In this document: positions 1 through 8,840 of the stretch, one piece after another
Position numbering within the stretch: position 1 is the stretch's first letter
Layout of the letters: the number at the start of each line of letters is the position of its first letter
From: CAWBCI01 sp963787195
GTDB taxonomy: Bacteria; Bacteroidota; Bacteroidia; Bacteroidales; JAGOPY01
DNA: 64,000 bases
Assembly: GCA_963787195.1 (NCBI GenBank)
Contig: CAWBCI010000074.1
Span: forward strand, 39,210-103,209
Reading direction: 5' to 3'
Translations under genes and position numbers: made by a program
The notes under the pieces: generated by a model
What the model was told of the DNA's origin: nothing
Seen by the model: the letters and a program-made list of their open reading frames with translations, nothing else
Databases searched by the model: none

Positions 1-1
1 A

Positions 2-1081
2 ATGGATCAGAATGAAAATTGGAAATTGAGAGAACTTCCATTGACTCTTGACCTCGAGACAAAAGCAGTCTTGAAAAGCTTGCCATCAGCACATGCGGCT
101 TTGGCAGAATTAAAGGGAATTGCATCAACTATTCCCAATCAGATCATTTTGATTAATACGCTTGGATTGCAGGAAGCGAAAGATAGTTCTGCGATTGAAA
201 ATATAATTACAACACATGATGATTTGTATAAATCGGAATTAAACTTTGATTCTATTAAATCACCAGAAGCTAAAGAAGTTCAGAACTATATTTCAGCATT
301 AAAAAAAGGATTTGAATTAATTAAATACAAAGCGCTGATTACAAATAATGTAATCATTGAAATTCAAAAAGAACTTGAAGGGAATAGCGCTGGTTTCCGA
401 AAATTGCCGGGGACTGCTTTGAAAAATTCATCTACCGGAGAAACAATTTATACACCACCACAAGACTTTGACGAAATAAACCGTTTAATGGCCAACCTTG
501 AAAAATTTATGAACGACCCCTCAATGTGTGATTATGACCCAATTGTAAAAATGGCGATTATACATTATCAGTTTGAAAGTATCCACCCGTTTTACGATGG
601 AAATGGACGGACAGGAAGAATAATAAATATCCTTTATTTAATCATTGAAAAATTACAAAATCTCCCGATTCTCTATTTGAGCAATTATATAATTCAAAAT
701 AAATCAGATTATTACAGATTGTTGCAAGAACTCAGAGACGATGAAAATTGGGAAGAATGGCTTTTATTTATGATTCATGGGATTGAAGAAACATCGCGGG
801 AAACAATTGATTTAATTATCAAGATCCGTGATTTAATGATGGAATACAAACATACACTTCGGGATACTTACAAATTTTATAGTCAGGATTTATTAAACAA
901 TCTATTTAAACATCCATATACAAAAATAGAATTTGTCGTCAACGATTTGAATGTGTCAAGAATAACAGCAGCTAACTACCTGAATAAATTAGCAGAGGAT
1001 GGAATTTTAAGAAGAGAAAAAATTGGAACCGGAAACTACTATATAAATGAGAAATTATTTAATCTATTGGCAAAAAGATAA
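2..1081 (+). CDS. Fic family protein (class II, N-terminal inhibitory helix)
   Basis: This 359-residue protein contains the Fic core motif HPFYDGNGRTGR at residues 195-206. The motif's histidine is the catalytic base and its loop binds the nucleotide phosphates, so the family reaction is transfer of AMP (or a related moiety) to a protein hydroxyl. Residues 62-67 read SSAIEN and fit the inhibitory helix pattern (S/T)xxxE(G/N), which places the protein among self-inhibited class II Fic enzymes. Residues from about 285 to the end look like a winged helix (VNDLNVSRITAANYLNKL), suggesting DNA binding or autoregulation. The ATG begins at the second base of the window; the N-terminus looks complete, but the promoter lies outside. 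The target protein is unknown. A second, divergent Fic gene lies at 11268-12392. Confidence 0.9.
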   Translation: MDQNENWKLRELPLTLDLETKAVLKSLPSAHAALAELKGIASTIPNQIILINTLGLQEAKDSSAIENIITTHDDLYKSELNFDSIKSPEAKEVQNYISALKKGFELIKYKALITNNVIIEIQKELEGNSAGFRKLPGTALKNSSTGETIYTPPQDFDEINRLMANLEKFMNDPSMCDYDPIVKMAIIHYQFESIHPFYDGNGRTGRIINILYLIIEKLQNLPILYLSNYIIQNKSDYYRLLQELRDDENWEEWLLFMIHGIEETSRETIDLIIKIRDLMMEYKHTLRDTYKFYSQDLLNNLFKHPYTKIEFVVNDLNVSRITAANYLNKLAEDGILRREKIGTGNYYINEKLFNLLAKR

Positions 1082-1103
1082 AAGACCAGTCATACCCTGC
1101 ACT

Positions 1104-1389
1104 TTCATTTAAGTAAAGAATTTTCTAAACGCATTCTGCAGAAAGATCCCTACTAAGCCGGGATGACGGTCAGGATCCTTGAGCTATTTGCAAAGAAGTC
1201 ATTAAACTTTCGAAGTAGCGATATCACGAAATATCGAAGTCGCGAAGTTCGATTTAAGTTCGAAAGTTCGACATTTAATTCGACATTTCGACAATTCGAT
1301 ATTTCAATTGTGAGTTCCCACATGCACCATTATAACTCAGAGATTTCCTTTTCCACTCTACACTCTACAGTCTACACTCTACACTCTCC
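1104..1389. repeat. Tandem intergenic repeat, copy A
   Basis: Copy A begins with a TTTCATTTAAGTAAAG-like stretch and passes through the shared phrases GGATCCTTGAGCTATT and CATTAAACTTTCGAAGTAGC. It then enters a TTCGACA/TTCGATA short-word tract and ends in an ACTCTACACTCTACAGTCTAC tract. The same phrases recur in the same order directly downstream at 1392-1787, so this is a diverged tandem duplication. The small open frames here run through the repeat and have no protein-like features, so I do not call them genes. Confidence 0.75.
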
Positions 1390-1391
1390 AA

Positions 1392-1787
1392 TTTCATCTA
1401 ACTAAAGAATTATCTAAGTGCAATACGCTGACAGATCCCCGCATGCGCGAGGATGACGTCTTTTAAGGGGACCAAGAAAGCGGCGCGGCACGCCTTTGGA
1501 AATCTTAATGGGGTGCCGCGCCGCTTTTTCTTAATCCCAAAAATGACCGTCATCCTGATGAATATCGGGATCCTTGAGCTATTAGCAGAGAAGCCATTAA
1601 ACTTTCGAAGTAGCGATGTCACGAAATATCGATATCACGAAGTGAAAGTTGGAAGTTCCATTTAATTCGACATTTCGATATTTCGACAATTCGACAATTC
1701 GATATTTCAATTGTAAGTTCCCTCATGCAACTTTATAACTAGAGATTTCCTTTTTCACTCTACACTCTACAGTCTACACTTTACACT
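1392..1787. repeat. Tandem intergenic repeat, copy B (carries a palindromic insertion)
   Basis: Copy B follows copy A phrase by phrase but is about 100 bp longer. The extra length is the GC-rich palindrome at 1450-1555. It too ends in an ACTCTACACTCTACAG tract. From 1788 to the next gene at 1997 I see only AT-rich sequence with no clear signal. Confidence 0.75.
1450..1555. repeat. Long imperfect palindrome (REP/MITE-like) inside repeat copy B
   Basis: The core arms are AAGAAAGCGGCGCGGCAC at 1474-1491 and its inverse at 1513-1532; they match fully except for two extra T in the right arm. The pairing extends outward imperfectly to GGATGACGTC on the left (about 1450) and GACCGTCATCC on the right (about 1545-1555). 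The loop is about 21 nt. The GC content is far above that of the surroundings, and the element is absent from the adjacent copy A. It could also act as a bidirectional terminator. Confidence 0.75.
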
Positions 1788-1996
1788 AAATTTCCCCTTG
1801 GAAATTTCATTTTTAATCCCGAAATTTCGTTCATAAAAAAACCAAACTAGGTGTAATAGCAAGTTTTGATGCTATAAGAAACTTTTAAACTTCTTCCAGG
1901 GGAAAATATTAGTAGCTTTCGAGGATGATAGAGGTGGATTGGATAGGGTGGGTGGATGTATACGAATACTGGATGGTATTGTAAATATGAAAAATT

Positions 1997-2875
1997 ATGG
2001 AAGTATTCAGACAAGTAACAGCGAATAATTTAACACTGAAAGACTATCCTTTTTGGAAGGAGTTGGCTATGGAAGCCTATCTTTTAGAAAACGAGGAGAT
2101 TTTAAAACTAGATAAAGATAACTTCAATGATGTAACAGTTCTTGACGCTGAAATTGCGTTGAAACAAGGAAGGAAAAATGGAGATGGACGAATCGACATT
2201 TTGGTAAAGTACTCTGCTGAATATATTGGAATCGTTGAACTGAAAATTAATGAAATCAACGAATTTAGCCTGAAACAATTGGAAGATTATATTGACCAGA
2301 AAGAACAGATTATAAAGTACGACAGAGATTATTGGACAGAAAGTGTAAGTCCCAAATGGGTTGGTGTTTTAGTTGGGACAGAAATTTCTAACAAATTGAG
2401 AGATAAACTTCTTGCTGGCTACGAATACAACGGAACACCAATTGCTGGAATGACAATTAAACGTTTCCGAAGTTCCGAAAACGAGATATTTGTAATCTCA
2501 GATACTTTTTTCAGATTCAAATATCAGAGTAAGGACTATTCTAAATTCTACTTCAACGGACAAGAATATAACAAAGGAAGATTAGTGAATGCGGTTATTC
2601 GTCATTACGTTGAAAACAAACCCGAAACAACTTTTTTCGACTTAAAACAAAAATTTCCAAACTCAATTCAGGGAAATTTCGGTGTATTTGACACAAAGGC
2701 TATTGCAGAAGGAATTTTTCAAAACTCAGGACGGAAAAGACATTATATTAATCCAGACGAAGAAATAAGATTGGTGGACGAAACGATTTGCACTTGCACT
2801 CAATGGAATTTGGAAAATATAAAAGCATTTATAAACATAGCGAAAAATATGGGATTAAATATTGAAATTAAATAA
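1997..2875 (+). CDS. PD-(D/E)XK nuclease-like protein (NucS/DUF91-like core)
   Basis: This 292-residue soluble protein has a restriction-endonuclease-fold signature. Asp67 lies in GDGRIDILV, and Glu81-x-Lys83 in GIVELKI is followed by QLEDYI at about 94-99. The spacing D-x13-ExK and the trailing Q..Y resemble the NucS/DUF91 group of nucleases and many restriction-like proteins. The C-terminal part (about 190-292) is not recognised and may bind DNA. The ATG at 1997 is the first start in frame; a nearby ATG at 1987 is in another frame. The gene stands alone, with a repeat-rich gap upstream and the IetAS-like pair downstream. The nuclease fold is fairly secure; a defence role is inferred from the neighbourhood only. 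Confidence 0.65.
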   Translation: MEVFRQVTANNLTLKDYPFWKELAMEAYLLENEEILKLDKDNFNDVTVLDAEIALKQGRKNGDGRIDILVKYSAEYIGIVELKINEINEFSLKQLEDYIDQKEQIIKYDRDYWTESVSPKWVGVLVGTEISNKLRDKLLAGYEYNGTPIAGMTIKRFRSSENEIFVISDTFFRFKYQSKDYSKFYFNGQEYNKGRLVNAVIRHYVENKPETTFFDLKQKFPNSIQGNFGVFDTKAIAEGIFQNSGRKRHYINPDEEIRLVDETICTCTQWNLENIKAFINIAKNMGLNIEIK

Positions 2876-3249
2876 TGACTGCCTAACATAGGCTATAACA
2901 AATGGCAGATTTTAAAGTATATTTGAAGCTTTGTTGCCCACGCAATTATTCGTGTTATATAATATTAAGTATAACATAAACAGCTACATGCCATATCATT
3001 ATTCATTAGGCACAAGCGTAGAAGCGACCGTACAACAATGAAATTTAATCAATCAATGACAAATAAAATGATGGCCAACGCACAATGCAAAAGTGCTCCA
3101 ACTCGTCCGAAAACTTTTCCATTGCAGCCACATACTTGTTTTCTTTGTCAACACGCAGATTATGAGACAAAATGAAATTAAAGGTGTCGAAAAGATATAG
3201 TTAGAAAATTGGATTGGAAAAGTAACATTCTTAACCGGAAATAATGTTT
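2876..3249. other. Gap without a recognisable gene
   Basis: About 375 bp separates the nuclease-like gene from the ATPase gene. No open frame with protein-like composition is present. The first part (GCCTAACATAGGCTATAAC, about 2881-2899) is a small imperfect inverted repeat. The rest looks like degraded or non-coding sequence. Confidence 0.5.
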
Positions 3250-3257
3250 TATATTTG
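3250..3257 (+). promoter_or_regulatory. Candidate Bacteroidota -7 box (TATATTTG) for the ATPase/protease pair
   Basis: TATATTTG fits the Bacteroidota -7 consensus TAnnTTTG. It lies 17 bp before the ATG at 3275, giving a short predicted leader of about 10 nt. No good -33 TTTG partner is visible, so this is tentative. Confidence 0.4.
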
Positions 3258-3274
3258 CAAAAAGGCTAATTGAT

Positions 3275-4273
3275 ATGAATCAAGCATTATTAACAAGATT
3301 ATTTAAAACAATTGAGGGTGAGGAAAATACACCTTTGATGAAAATAGCCTTTAGTATTATTGAAGACGAAAAAAGAAAGGGGCATTCAAAACTCGCTGAT
3401 AAATTAGCGAAAATATTAAATGAAAATTTATCTAATAAGGAATACTTAAAGCCTACTTTTAAAATTGCTAAAGACGGAACCTATAATATTCCTGTCGATA
3501 GACGTTATAAACTACCATTAGCAACTCATATTGAGCATGATTTCTTAAGACATGAAATGGTATTATCTCCTGAGATTAATGGTAAAATTTTACGAATAGA
3601 GCAAGAATATTTGGCAAGAGAAAGATTAGCTCATCATGGTCTCAAACCTAGAAAAAAAATTTTATTGCATGGTGCATCAGGTTGTGGAAAATCGATGGCT
3701 GCTGAACGGCTTGCTTGGGATTTGGGTTTGCCTTTTTATAAGGTCCGCTTTGATACAATAATATCTTCTTATTTAGGAGAATCAGCATCAAACTTGCAAA
3801 GTTTATTTAAAAGCATGGAGGATTATCCGTGTGTTCTGTTGCTTGATGAATTTGATATTATAGGTAAAAAACGAAATCTTTCATCAAATGATGTTGGTGA
3901 AATCCATCGTATTGTAAATATTCTGTTAGGCTTATTAGAAGAATATAATGGTGAAGGAATTCTGATATGTACAACGAATTTAGAGGGGAGTATCGACAAT
4001 GCTCTATTTAGGAGATTTGATGATTTCATTGAACTTCCTAAACCTAATGAAAAAGAAATAATTGAATTGCTTAGAAATACCTTTTCGGCTTTAAATATTA
4101 ATAAGAATATCGACCTAAATGATTTTTCCAATAAAATGATTGGTATGTCATATGCTATTATCGTTAAAATTGCCAATGATGCAGCAAAAAAAGCCATTAT
4201 TCATTCAAATAAGGAAATATCAATTGAAGATATCGCTAATGCATTTGAAGAGAATAAAGCAATCAATAAATAA
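3275..4273 (+). CDS. ietA: AAA+ ATPase, IetA-like partner of an S8 protease
   Basis: This is a 332-residue protein with one AAA+ domain. Walker A is GASGCGKS at 133-140, a possible pore-loop segment SYLGES is at 165-170, Walker B is VLLLDEFD at about 187-194, sensor 1 is CTTN at 232-235 and an arginine-finger segment RRFD is at 246-249. Residues 1-120 form a charged helical N-terminal region. The stop is followed after 3 nt by the start of a subtilisin-like protease gene, so the two are almost certainly co-expressed. This ATPase plus S8 protease pair is the IetAS architecture, known as a plasmid stability/toxin-antitoxin module and as an anti-phage system; there the ATPase is thought to restrain or guide the protease. 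The gene name is assigned from architecture, not from a search. Confidence 0.75.
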   Translation: MNQALLTRLFKTIEGEENTPLMKIAFSIIEDEKRKGHSKLADKLAKILNENLSNKEYLKPTFKIAKDGTYNIPVDRRYKLPLATHIEHDFLRHEMVLSPEINGKILRIEQEYLARERLAHHGLKPRKKILLHGASGCGKSMAAERLAWDLGLPFYKVRFDTIISSYLGESASNLQSLFKSMEDYPCVLLLDEFDIIGKKRNLSSNDVGEIHRIVNILLGLLEEYNGEGILICTTNLEGSIDNALFRRFDDFIELPKPNEKEIIELLRNTFSALNINKNIDLNDFSNKMIGMSYAIIVKIANDAAKKAIIHSNKEISIEDIANAFEENKAINK

Positions 4274-4276
4274 TTA

Positions 4277-6745
4277 ATGGAAAAATTTCCTCATTTAAAT
4301 TTTACACAAAAAATTATTGGCAAACCTCGTTTTCACGGAGGTGGTGAGGAAAATCAAATAACTCGAGAACATAAAGAAAACAGACAGGCTCACAGCAACT
4401 TTTTAAGTCAGAGAGCAAATAAACTAAAATCAGACTGGCATAATTCTTTCCGGAATAGAAAATCAGAAGGGTTGGCTGATATTGATGAGAACACAACTCC
4501 TATTTTTCTTCAAATTAATCCCGACGTAATTAACGCTGAATTTGATTTAGAATCATTTGGTATTGAGATTATTTCAGAAGAAGAAGAAGGTTTTATTATT
4601 GGAGCTTCATTTGACAATTTAAGAACTCTCGAAGAAAAAATAAAAGGGTTTCTAAATCAAGAGCATGGCACTGGGGTCATTGCAGATTTTTGGCAGATTA
4701 TATACGGTGGCAGGGAGAAATGGAAACCGGAACATATTTTATCAGAACAGCTATTTTCTAATTGGGATAAGATTCAAGACGATACTAATTATATAGTTGA
4801 GGTTTCAGTAGCATTTGCAAAACCTATTGGCAAAGAACCTGAAATTTCAAAAAAGGGAGGAGAAAAAAGATATAGGAGGTATCAAGAAAAATTAATTGAA
4901 AGAGATGAATTGCTATATGGAAGACAGGAACACTTCGATGAATTTATTACTTTTTATGGTGAAAGAATTAGTGATTTTATAAATCTGGATGATAGTTTTG
5001 CTTGTCAAGTTTCAATAAGTGGGAAAGGATTAAAAGATTTAGTAGTCAACTATCAATATGTATTTGAAATTTCTGAAATCGATGAAGTTGCCGGCATTGA
5101 AGGGCAATCAAAAGATATACCTGAGATCGAAATAGAAGTATTGCCACCAGACGAAGATGCCACAAAAATTGGAGTTATAGATAGTGGTATAATGGAAAAC
5201 CATAAATATATTTCACTTGCTATAACTGGGCATTCTAAATCTTATGTTGAAGGTGATTCTTCTACTGCTGATTTTGTAAAAGGTGGTGGACACGGTACAA
5301 AAGTGGCAGGTGCAATTCTTTACCCTAAGGGAATAACACAAGTTGAATCGCCTTATAAATTACCATGTTTTATAAGAAATTTAAGGGTGTTAGATAAGGA
5401 TAATTATTTGCGTCATAAATATCCAGCAAGTTTGATGGATATTGTCGTCAATGAAAATGATGATTGTAGAATATTTAATCTTTCAATAAACTCAAATGTT
5501 CCTTACAGAACGAAACATATGTCAACATGGGCAGCAATCATTGATAAACTTACGTATGAAAAAGATGTGTTGTTTTTAATTTCTGTTGGTAATATTAATT
5601 ATGATTCCATTAAATATTTCATAAAGAATGGGAAAAATTATCCTGAATATTTAAATGAAAATTATTGTCGAATAGCAAATCCCTCTCAAAGCAGTTTTGG
5701 ATTATCAGTTGGGTCAATAAATATTGCCAGTTTTGAAGATGAAAATTGGCGGTCGTTGGGTGCAGAAAATGATATTTCTGCATTTTCAAGGGTAGGTACA
5801 GGAATTTGGGATTCTATAAAGCCTGACATAGTTGAGTATGGAGGTGGTCTTGTTATATCTAAAAATGGAGATTCCCTTGTAAAACAAAATACAGTAACTT
5901 CACCTGAACTTCTACGTTCCACGCTTCATGGTGGAAGTGCCTTAGGTAAAGAAAGTATAGGGACATCTTTTTCTACACCTAAGGTTGCACACATTGCTGC
6001 AATCTTAAAACAGATTTATCCTGAAGAAGGTACAAATTTAATAAGGGCATTTATTGTCCAGGGCGCTCGATTACCGAATAATTATTTTTATAATCCTACA
6101 AAAACAAGTATACAATATTTTGGCTATGGATTACCTTCATTAGAAAGAGTCATTAAAAACTCAGATTATAGAGTTACTTTCTATAATACAGGTAAGATTA
6201 AGGCAGAAGAAGGTCACCTATATTCACTTAAAATTCCAGAGGTTTTACGTGGACAAGGTGAAGAATACGATGTTTTAATGGAAGTGACTTTGTCATTTTC
6301 TACCCAAGTAAGAAGAACTAGACAAAAGACGAAATCATATTTATCAACATGGCTTGATTGGATAAGTTCAAAGATTGATGAACCATTTGATAAATTTAAA
6401 GACTATGTGTTGAAAGAGATTAATGATTCTGAAACGTCTTATGATAAGGAAGAACGGAAGAAACTTTCCAGTTTCAATTGGAATATTAAAAACAGAATTG
6501 ATCATGGAACAGTTCAAGATATTAGTCGAAGTAATGGCAGTTTACAAAAAGACTGGACAATAATTAAATCATATGAATTACCAGAAGAGATAAGTTTTGC
6601 AATTCGAGGACACAGAGGGTGGGATAAAAATAGAAAGGAAATACCATATGCAATTGCAGTTTCATTAGAGATTTTAGGCGCAGACATTCCCATTTATGAA
6701 GAAATAAGAATTGAGAATGAAATTGAAATTGAAACGGAAATTTAA
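4277..6745 (+). CDS. ietS: Subtilisin-like S8 serine protease, IetS-like
   Basis: This is an 822-residue cytoplasmic-type subtilase with no signal peptide. The catalytic triad is complete: Asp302 in GVIDSGI, His339 in GGGHGTKVAG and Ser564 in GTSFSTPKVA. A 290-residue N-terminal region precedes the catalytic domain; it is charged and could be a sensor or ATPase-docking domain. About 180 residues follow the protease domain and end in an acidic EIEIETEI tail. Being intracellular, without a secretion signal and paired with an AAA+ ATPase (gap 3 nt), it fits an IetS-like effector rather than a nutritional protease. Alternative: another ATPase-coupled subtilase regulatory pair. What triggers it is unknown. 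Confidence 0.78.
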   Translation: MEKFPHLNFTQKIIGKPRFHGGGEENQITREHKENRQAHSNFLSQRANKLKSDWHNSFRNRKSEGLADIDENTTPIFLQINPDVINAEFDLESFGIEIISEEEEGFIIGASFDNLRTLEEKIKGFLNQEHGTGVIADFWQIIYGGREKWKPEHILSEQLFSNWDKIQDDTNYIVEVSVAFAKPIGKEPEISKKGGEKRYRRYQEKLIERDELLYGRQEHFDEFITFYGERISDFINLDDSFACQVSISGKGLKDLVVNYQYVFEISEIDEVAGIEGQSKDIPEIEIEVLPPDEDATKIGVIDSGIMENHKYISLAITGHSKSYVEGDSSTADFVKGGGHGTKVAGAILYPKGITQVESPYKLPCFIRNLRVLDKDNYLRHKYPASLMDIVVNENDDCRIFNLSINSNVPYRTKHMSTWAAIIDKLTYEKDVLFLISVGNINYDSIKYFIKNGKNYPEYLNENYCRIANPSQSSFGLSVGSINIASFEDENWRSLGAENDISAFSRVGTGIWDSIKPDIVEYGGGLVISKNGDSLVKQNTVTSPELLRSTLHGGSALGKESIGTSFSTPKVAHIAAILKQIYPEEGTNLIRAFIVQGARLPNNYFYNPTKTSIQYFGYGLPSLERVIKNSDYRVTFYNTGKIKAEEGHLYSLKIPEVLRGQGEEYDVLMEVTLSFSTQVRRTRQKTKSYLSTWLDWISSKIDEPFDKFKDYVLKEINDSETSYDKEERKKLSSFNWNIKNRIDHGTVQDISRSNGSLQKDWTIIKSYELPEEISFAIRGHRGWDKNRKEIPYAIAVSLEILGADIPIYEEIRIENEIEIETEI

Positions 6746-7134
6746 ATTATTAAAACACCCCTCCTTCATCCCTTCGCTCTCAGGCACATATGGCATTTTC
6801 GCAAAGCTTGTCCTCAATTAAAAAATGCCAAAAGAGCATTCAAGGCTGTCCCGCTCCACCGCAAAGATTGAGAAACATTGCTTCCAATTTGAAACAAATA
6901 GACTAGAAACAATAAAGTCCAGCCCACAATAACCACCCATCCTAACCGCACACAATGCAGCATCTGAATGACATATTGACAAAACCGAGCAGACTCTATA
7001 GGAAATTATATTATTTTTTATGGACTAATTGTGAGGGTGGCGGTGGTGCAATGCTACCCAAAAATCAGCCACTGAAAAACATGTCTTTTCAATCAATCTA
7101 AGTCCAACAAGATAACTTACTTAGAAGAATAAAC
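6746..7134. other. Gap without a recognisable gene
   Basis: About 390 bp downstream of the protease gene. It contains a weak inverted repeat (TGGCATTTT near 6789 facing AAAAATGCCA near 6821-6831) that could fold into a terminator-like hairpin. Otherwise I see only AT-rich sequence with no gene. Confidence 0.45.
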
Positions 7135-7857
7135 ATGGAAACAAAAACAGAGCTTAAAAAACTTGGATTTTTTGGGTCATTTGCTATTTATATACCGGCT
7201 GCAATTTTAATGTATTACATGACCAGGTTTTTGATTCCTTATTTAAGTGAAGTGACTGGACAGGAAACAATACTTTTTTGGTTTATCGTGGCTGGATTGG
7301 GGATTTTTACCCCTTTGATAATTACCGGGATATTGATATTAAATTCAGAGGGATATAAAATTTCAAAAAGTACATGGACCGGGAGATTGAGGTTTCGCAA
7401 ATTAACTAAAAGCGATTTGATCTGGACTATAGGTGGTTTGGTTCTTGTCGGAGTTTTAAGTGGCTTAATTATGAAAGGCCTGGAATTAATAATTGGAAAA
7501 TTTGACCATTCACCGGCTTTCATGTCTTTCGAGCCATTGTCAAAAGGCAGATACTGGCTGCTTCTGATTTGGGCCCCTTACTGGATTTTAAATATACTTG
7601 GAGAAGAATTTCTTTGGAGAGGCGTTATGTTACCAAGACAAGAACTTGCATTCGGAAAACATGCATGGCTAATTCATGGATTTGGATGGGGATTATTTCA
7701 TATTGCTTTTGGATGGCAGTTGTTAATTACTTTGATTCCATTGATTTTTATACTATCTTACATTGTTCAAAGAAATAAAAATTCCTGGATTGGCGTCATA
7801 ATGCATGGCGCATTGAATGGTCCAAGTTTTATAGCGATTTGTTTTGGCTTAATTTGA
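7135..7857 (+). CDS. CPBP family intramembrane metalloprotease (CAAX protease-like)
   Basis: This is a 240-residue polytopic membrane protein with about 6-7 hydrophobic segments. All three motifs of the CPBP/Abi family are present: EEFLWR (Glu157-Glu158 and Arg162), WGLFH with His189, and HGALN with His224 and Asn228. These residues form the presumed metal and catalytic site in the membrane. Bacterial members process peptides, confer immunity to self-made bacteriocins, or have unknown substrates. No bacteriocin precursor is visible nearby. It is followed after 37 bp by an exported barrel-like protein on the same strand. Confidence 0.88.
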   Translation: METKTELKKLGFFGSFAIYIPAAILMYYMTRFLIPYLSEVTGQETILFWFIVAGLGIFTPLIITGILILNSEGYKISKSTWTGRLRFRKLTKSDLIWTIGGLVLVGVLSGLIMKGLELIIGKFDHSPAFMSFEPLSKGRYWLLLIWAPYWILNILGEEFLWRGVMLPRQELAFGKHAWLIHGFGWGLFHIAFGWQLLITLIPLIFILSYIVQRNKNSWIGVIMHGALNGPSFIAICFGLI

Positions 7858-7894
7858 TAATTAAAACACAGTACAATAACCTAAAACTTTTGTT

Positions 7895-8560
7895 ATGAAA
7901 TCCTTTCTAATTACATTATTTGCCCTAAGCAGCCTTGCTCTTTTTTCCCAAAGAGTTGAGGTTTACGGCGGTTTGAATAATAACCGTTTTTATGATTTCA
8001 AAAAGGAAGACCCTCATTTTAATTCGCAATACTCACCGGATTGGGGAGGGATTGCCGGGATCGGCATCAGCGACCTGAGTGCAGGCTGGCATAAGTTGCG
8101 GCTCACTTTGAGTTTTGAGAAATATGGCGGTAATATCAATGTTTACGGAGGCGGACTGGGCGCCGGTTCCAGGATAGTTGTCGATATGCGGAAATCGGTT
8201 CTTGCCCTGGGCGTGTACCCGGTCAATTTTTCCGTGATCCATAGATTCGATATCAATATAGGGATTAAAATATCCGGGCTTATCAGTGAATCGTATGAGG
8301 GTAAGTTATATAGCGGCTCATCGACGGGCCAGTCAGATACATCCTATAACCTGCATGACAAGTATGGCAGGCTCAGTTCCAGCTTTGTCATCGGACTGGA
8401 AGGAAGACTGGCATACAATATAAAACTCTCGGAAAACTATTTTCTCGTACCTCAGTACGCATTTTACCTGGGACTGTCACAGGAATTCAGCGACGCGCTC
8501 AAAGAAGTCAAATCCATGAGACATTATTTTTGCATAGGAATAGTCAAGAAATTGAAATAA
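7895..8560 (+). CDS. Exported beta-barrel-like protein of unknown function
   Basis: This is a 221-residue protein with a clear signal peptide (MKSFLITLFALSSLALFSQ, cleavage near residue 19). The mature part is rich in glycine, tyrosine and alternating hydrophobic stretches, and ends in a strand followed by a basic tail (HYFCIGIVKKLK). This resembles small outer-membrane beta-barrel proteins of Bacteroidota. The base composition is more GC-rich than the preceding protease gene, 37 bp upstream. I do not recognise a specific family. Confidence 0.6.
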   Translation: MKSFLITLFALSSLALFSQRVEVYGGLNNNRFYDFKKEDPHFNSQYSPDWGGIAGIGISDLSAGWHKLRLTLSFEKYGGNINVYGGGLGAGSRIVVDMRKSVLALGVYPVNFSVIHRFDINIGIKISGLISESYEGKLYSGSSTGQSDTSYNLHDKYGRLSSSFVIGLEGRLAYNIKLSENYFLVPQYAFYLGLSQEFSDALKEVKSMRHYFCIGIVKKLK

Positions 8561-8568
8561 TGCCCACA

Positions 8569-8629
8569 TTCCCGCAGGTCACGACCTGCGGTTACTTTCG
8601 TGGCTCTAATAAAATACACTGCTGACTGC
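8569..8629. repeat. 61-bp dispersed repeat, copy 1 (with perfect hairpin)
   Basis: This element is nearly identical to 10991-11051, with one mismatch noticed. It starts with the hairpin CCGCAGGTC-AC-GACCTGCGG (8572-8591), continues through TACTTTCGTGGCTCTAATAA and ends in CACTGCTGACTGC. It begins 9 bp after the stop of the barrel-like gene. The hairpin may terminate transcription, although no T tract follows directly. Confidence 0.85.
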
Positions 8630-8684
8630 CCACTGCCCACTGCCCACTGCCTACTGCTGACTGCTGACTGCCCAAACTCCCCGC
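8617..8684. repeat. Low-complexity CTGACTGCCCACTGCC tract
   Basis: The words CTGACTGC and CCACTGCC are repeated irregularly with a period of 7-8 bp. There is no coding frame. It is one of several such tracts in the window, each built from a different word. Confidence 0.8.
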
Positions 8685-8807
8685 CCGGGCCTTTGCATGC
8701 AAGTCTTAGCTCCCTTGTTAAATAAACTTTCAGGAACTGTTTTCAAGACATTTTATTTTAAATAATTAAGCCATTATTATTTTTCAGAAAATAATCTGTA
8801 GTTTTAC

Positions 8808-8819
8808 ATCGTATACGAT
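8808..8819. promoter_or_regulatory. Palindromic operator ATCGTATACGAT upstream of the GntR gene
   Basis: This perfect 12-bp palindrome lies 21 bp before the ATG at 8841. Its inner part T-C-GTA-TAC-G-A matches the FadR/FCD-type GntR operator pattern tnGTa-tACna. A further related half-site (GATATACGAA) overlaps and follows. Autoregulation by the regulator encoded just downstream is the simplest reading. Confidence 0.6.
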
Positions 8820-8840
8820 ATACGAAAATTGATAATCGAT

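Noticed and set aside
1163..1665. Short open frames of 70-80 codons on both strands
   Set aside because: They run through the tandem repeat and the palindrome, use repeated words, and have no protein-like composition.
2880..2960. Possible integron attC site (GCCTAAC ... small inverted repeat) after the nuclease-like gene
   Set aside because: GCCTAAC fits the RYYYAAC core, but no matching GTTRRRY site at a suitable distance and no integrase were seen.
8829..8840. TTG start of the GntR gene four codons upstream
   Set aside because: The ATG at 8841 is a better start and leaves the palindromic operator clearly upstream.
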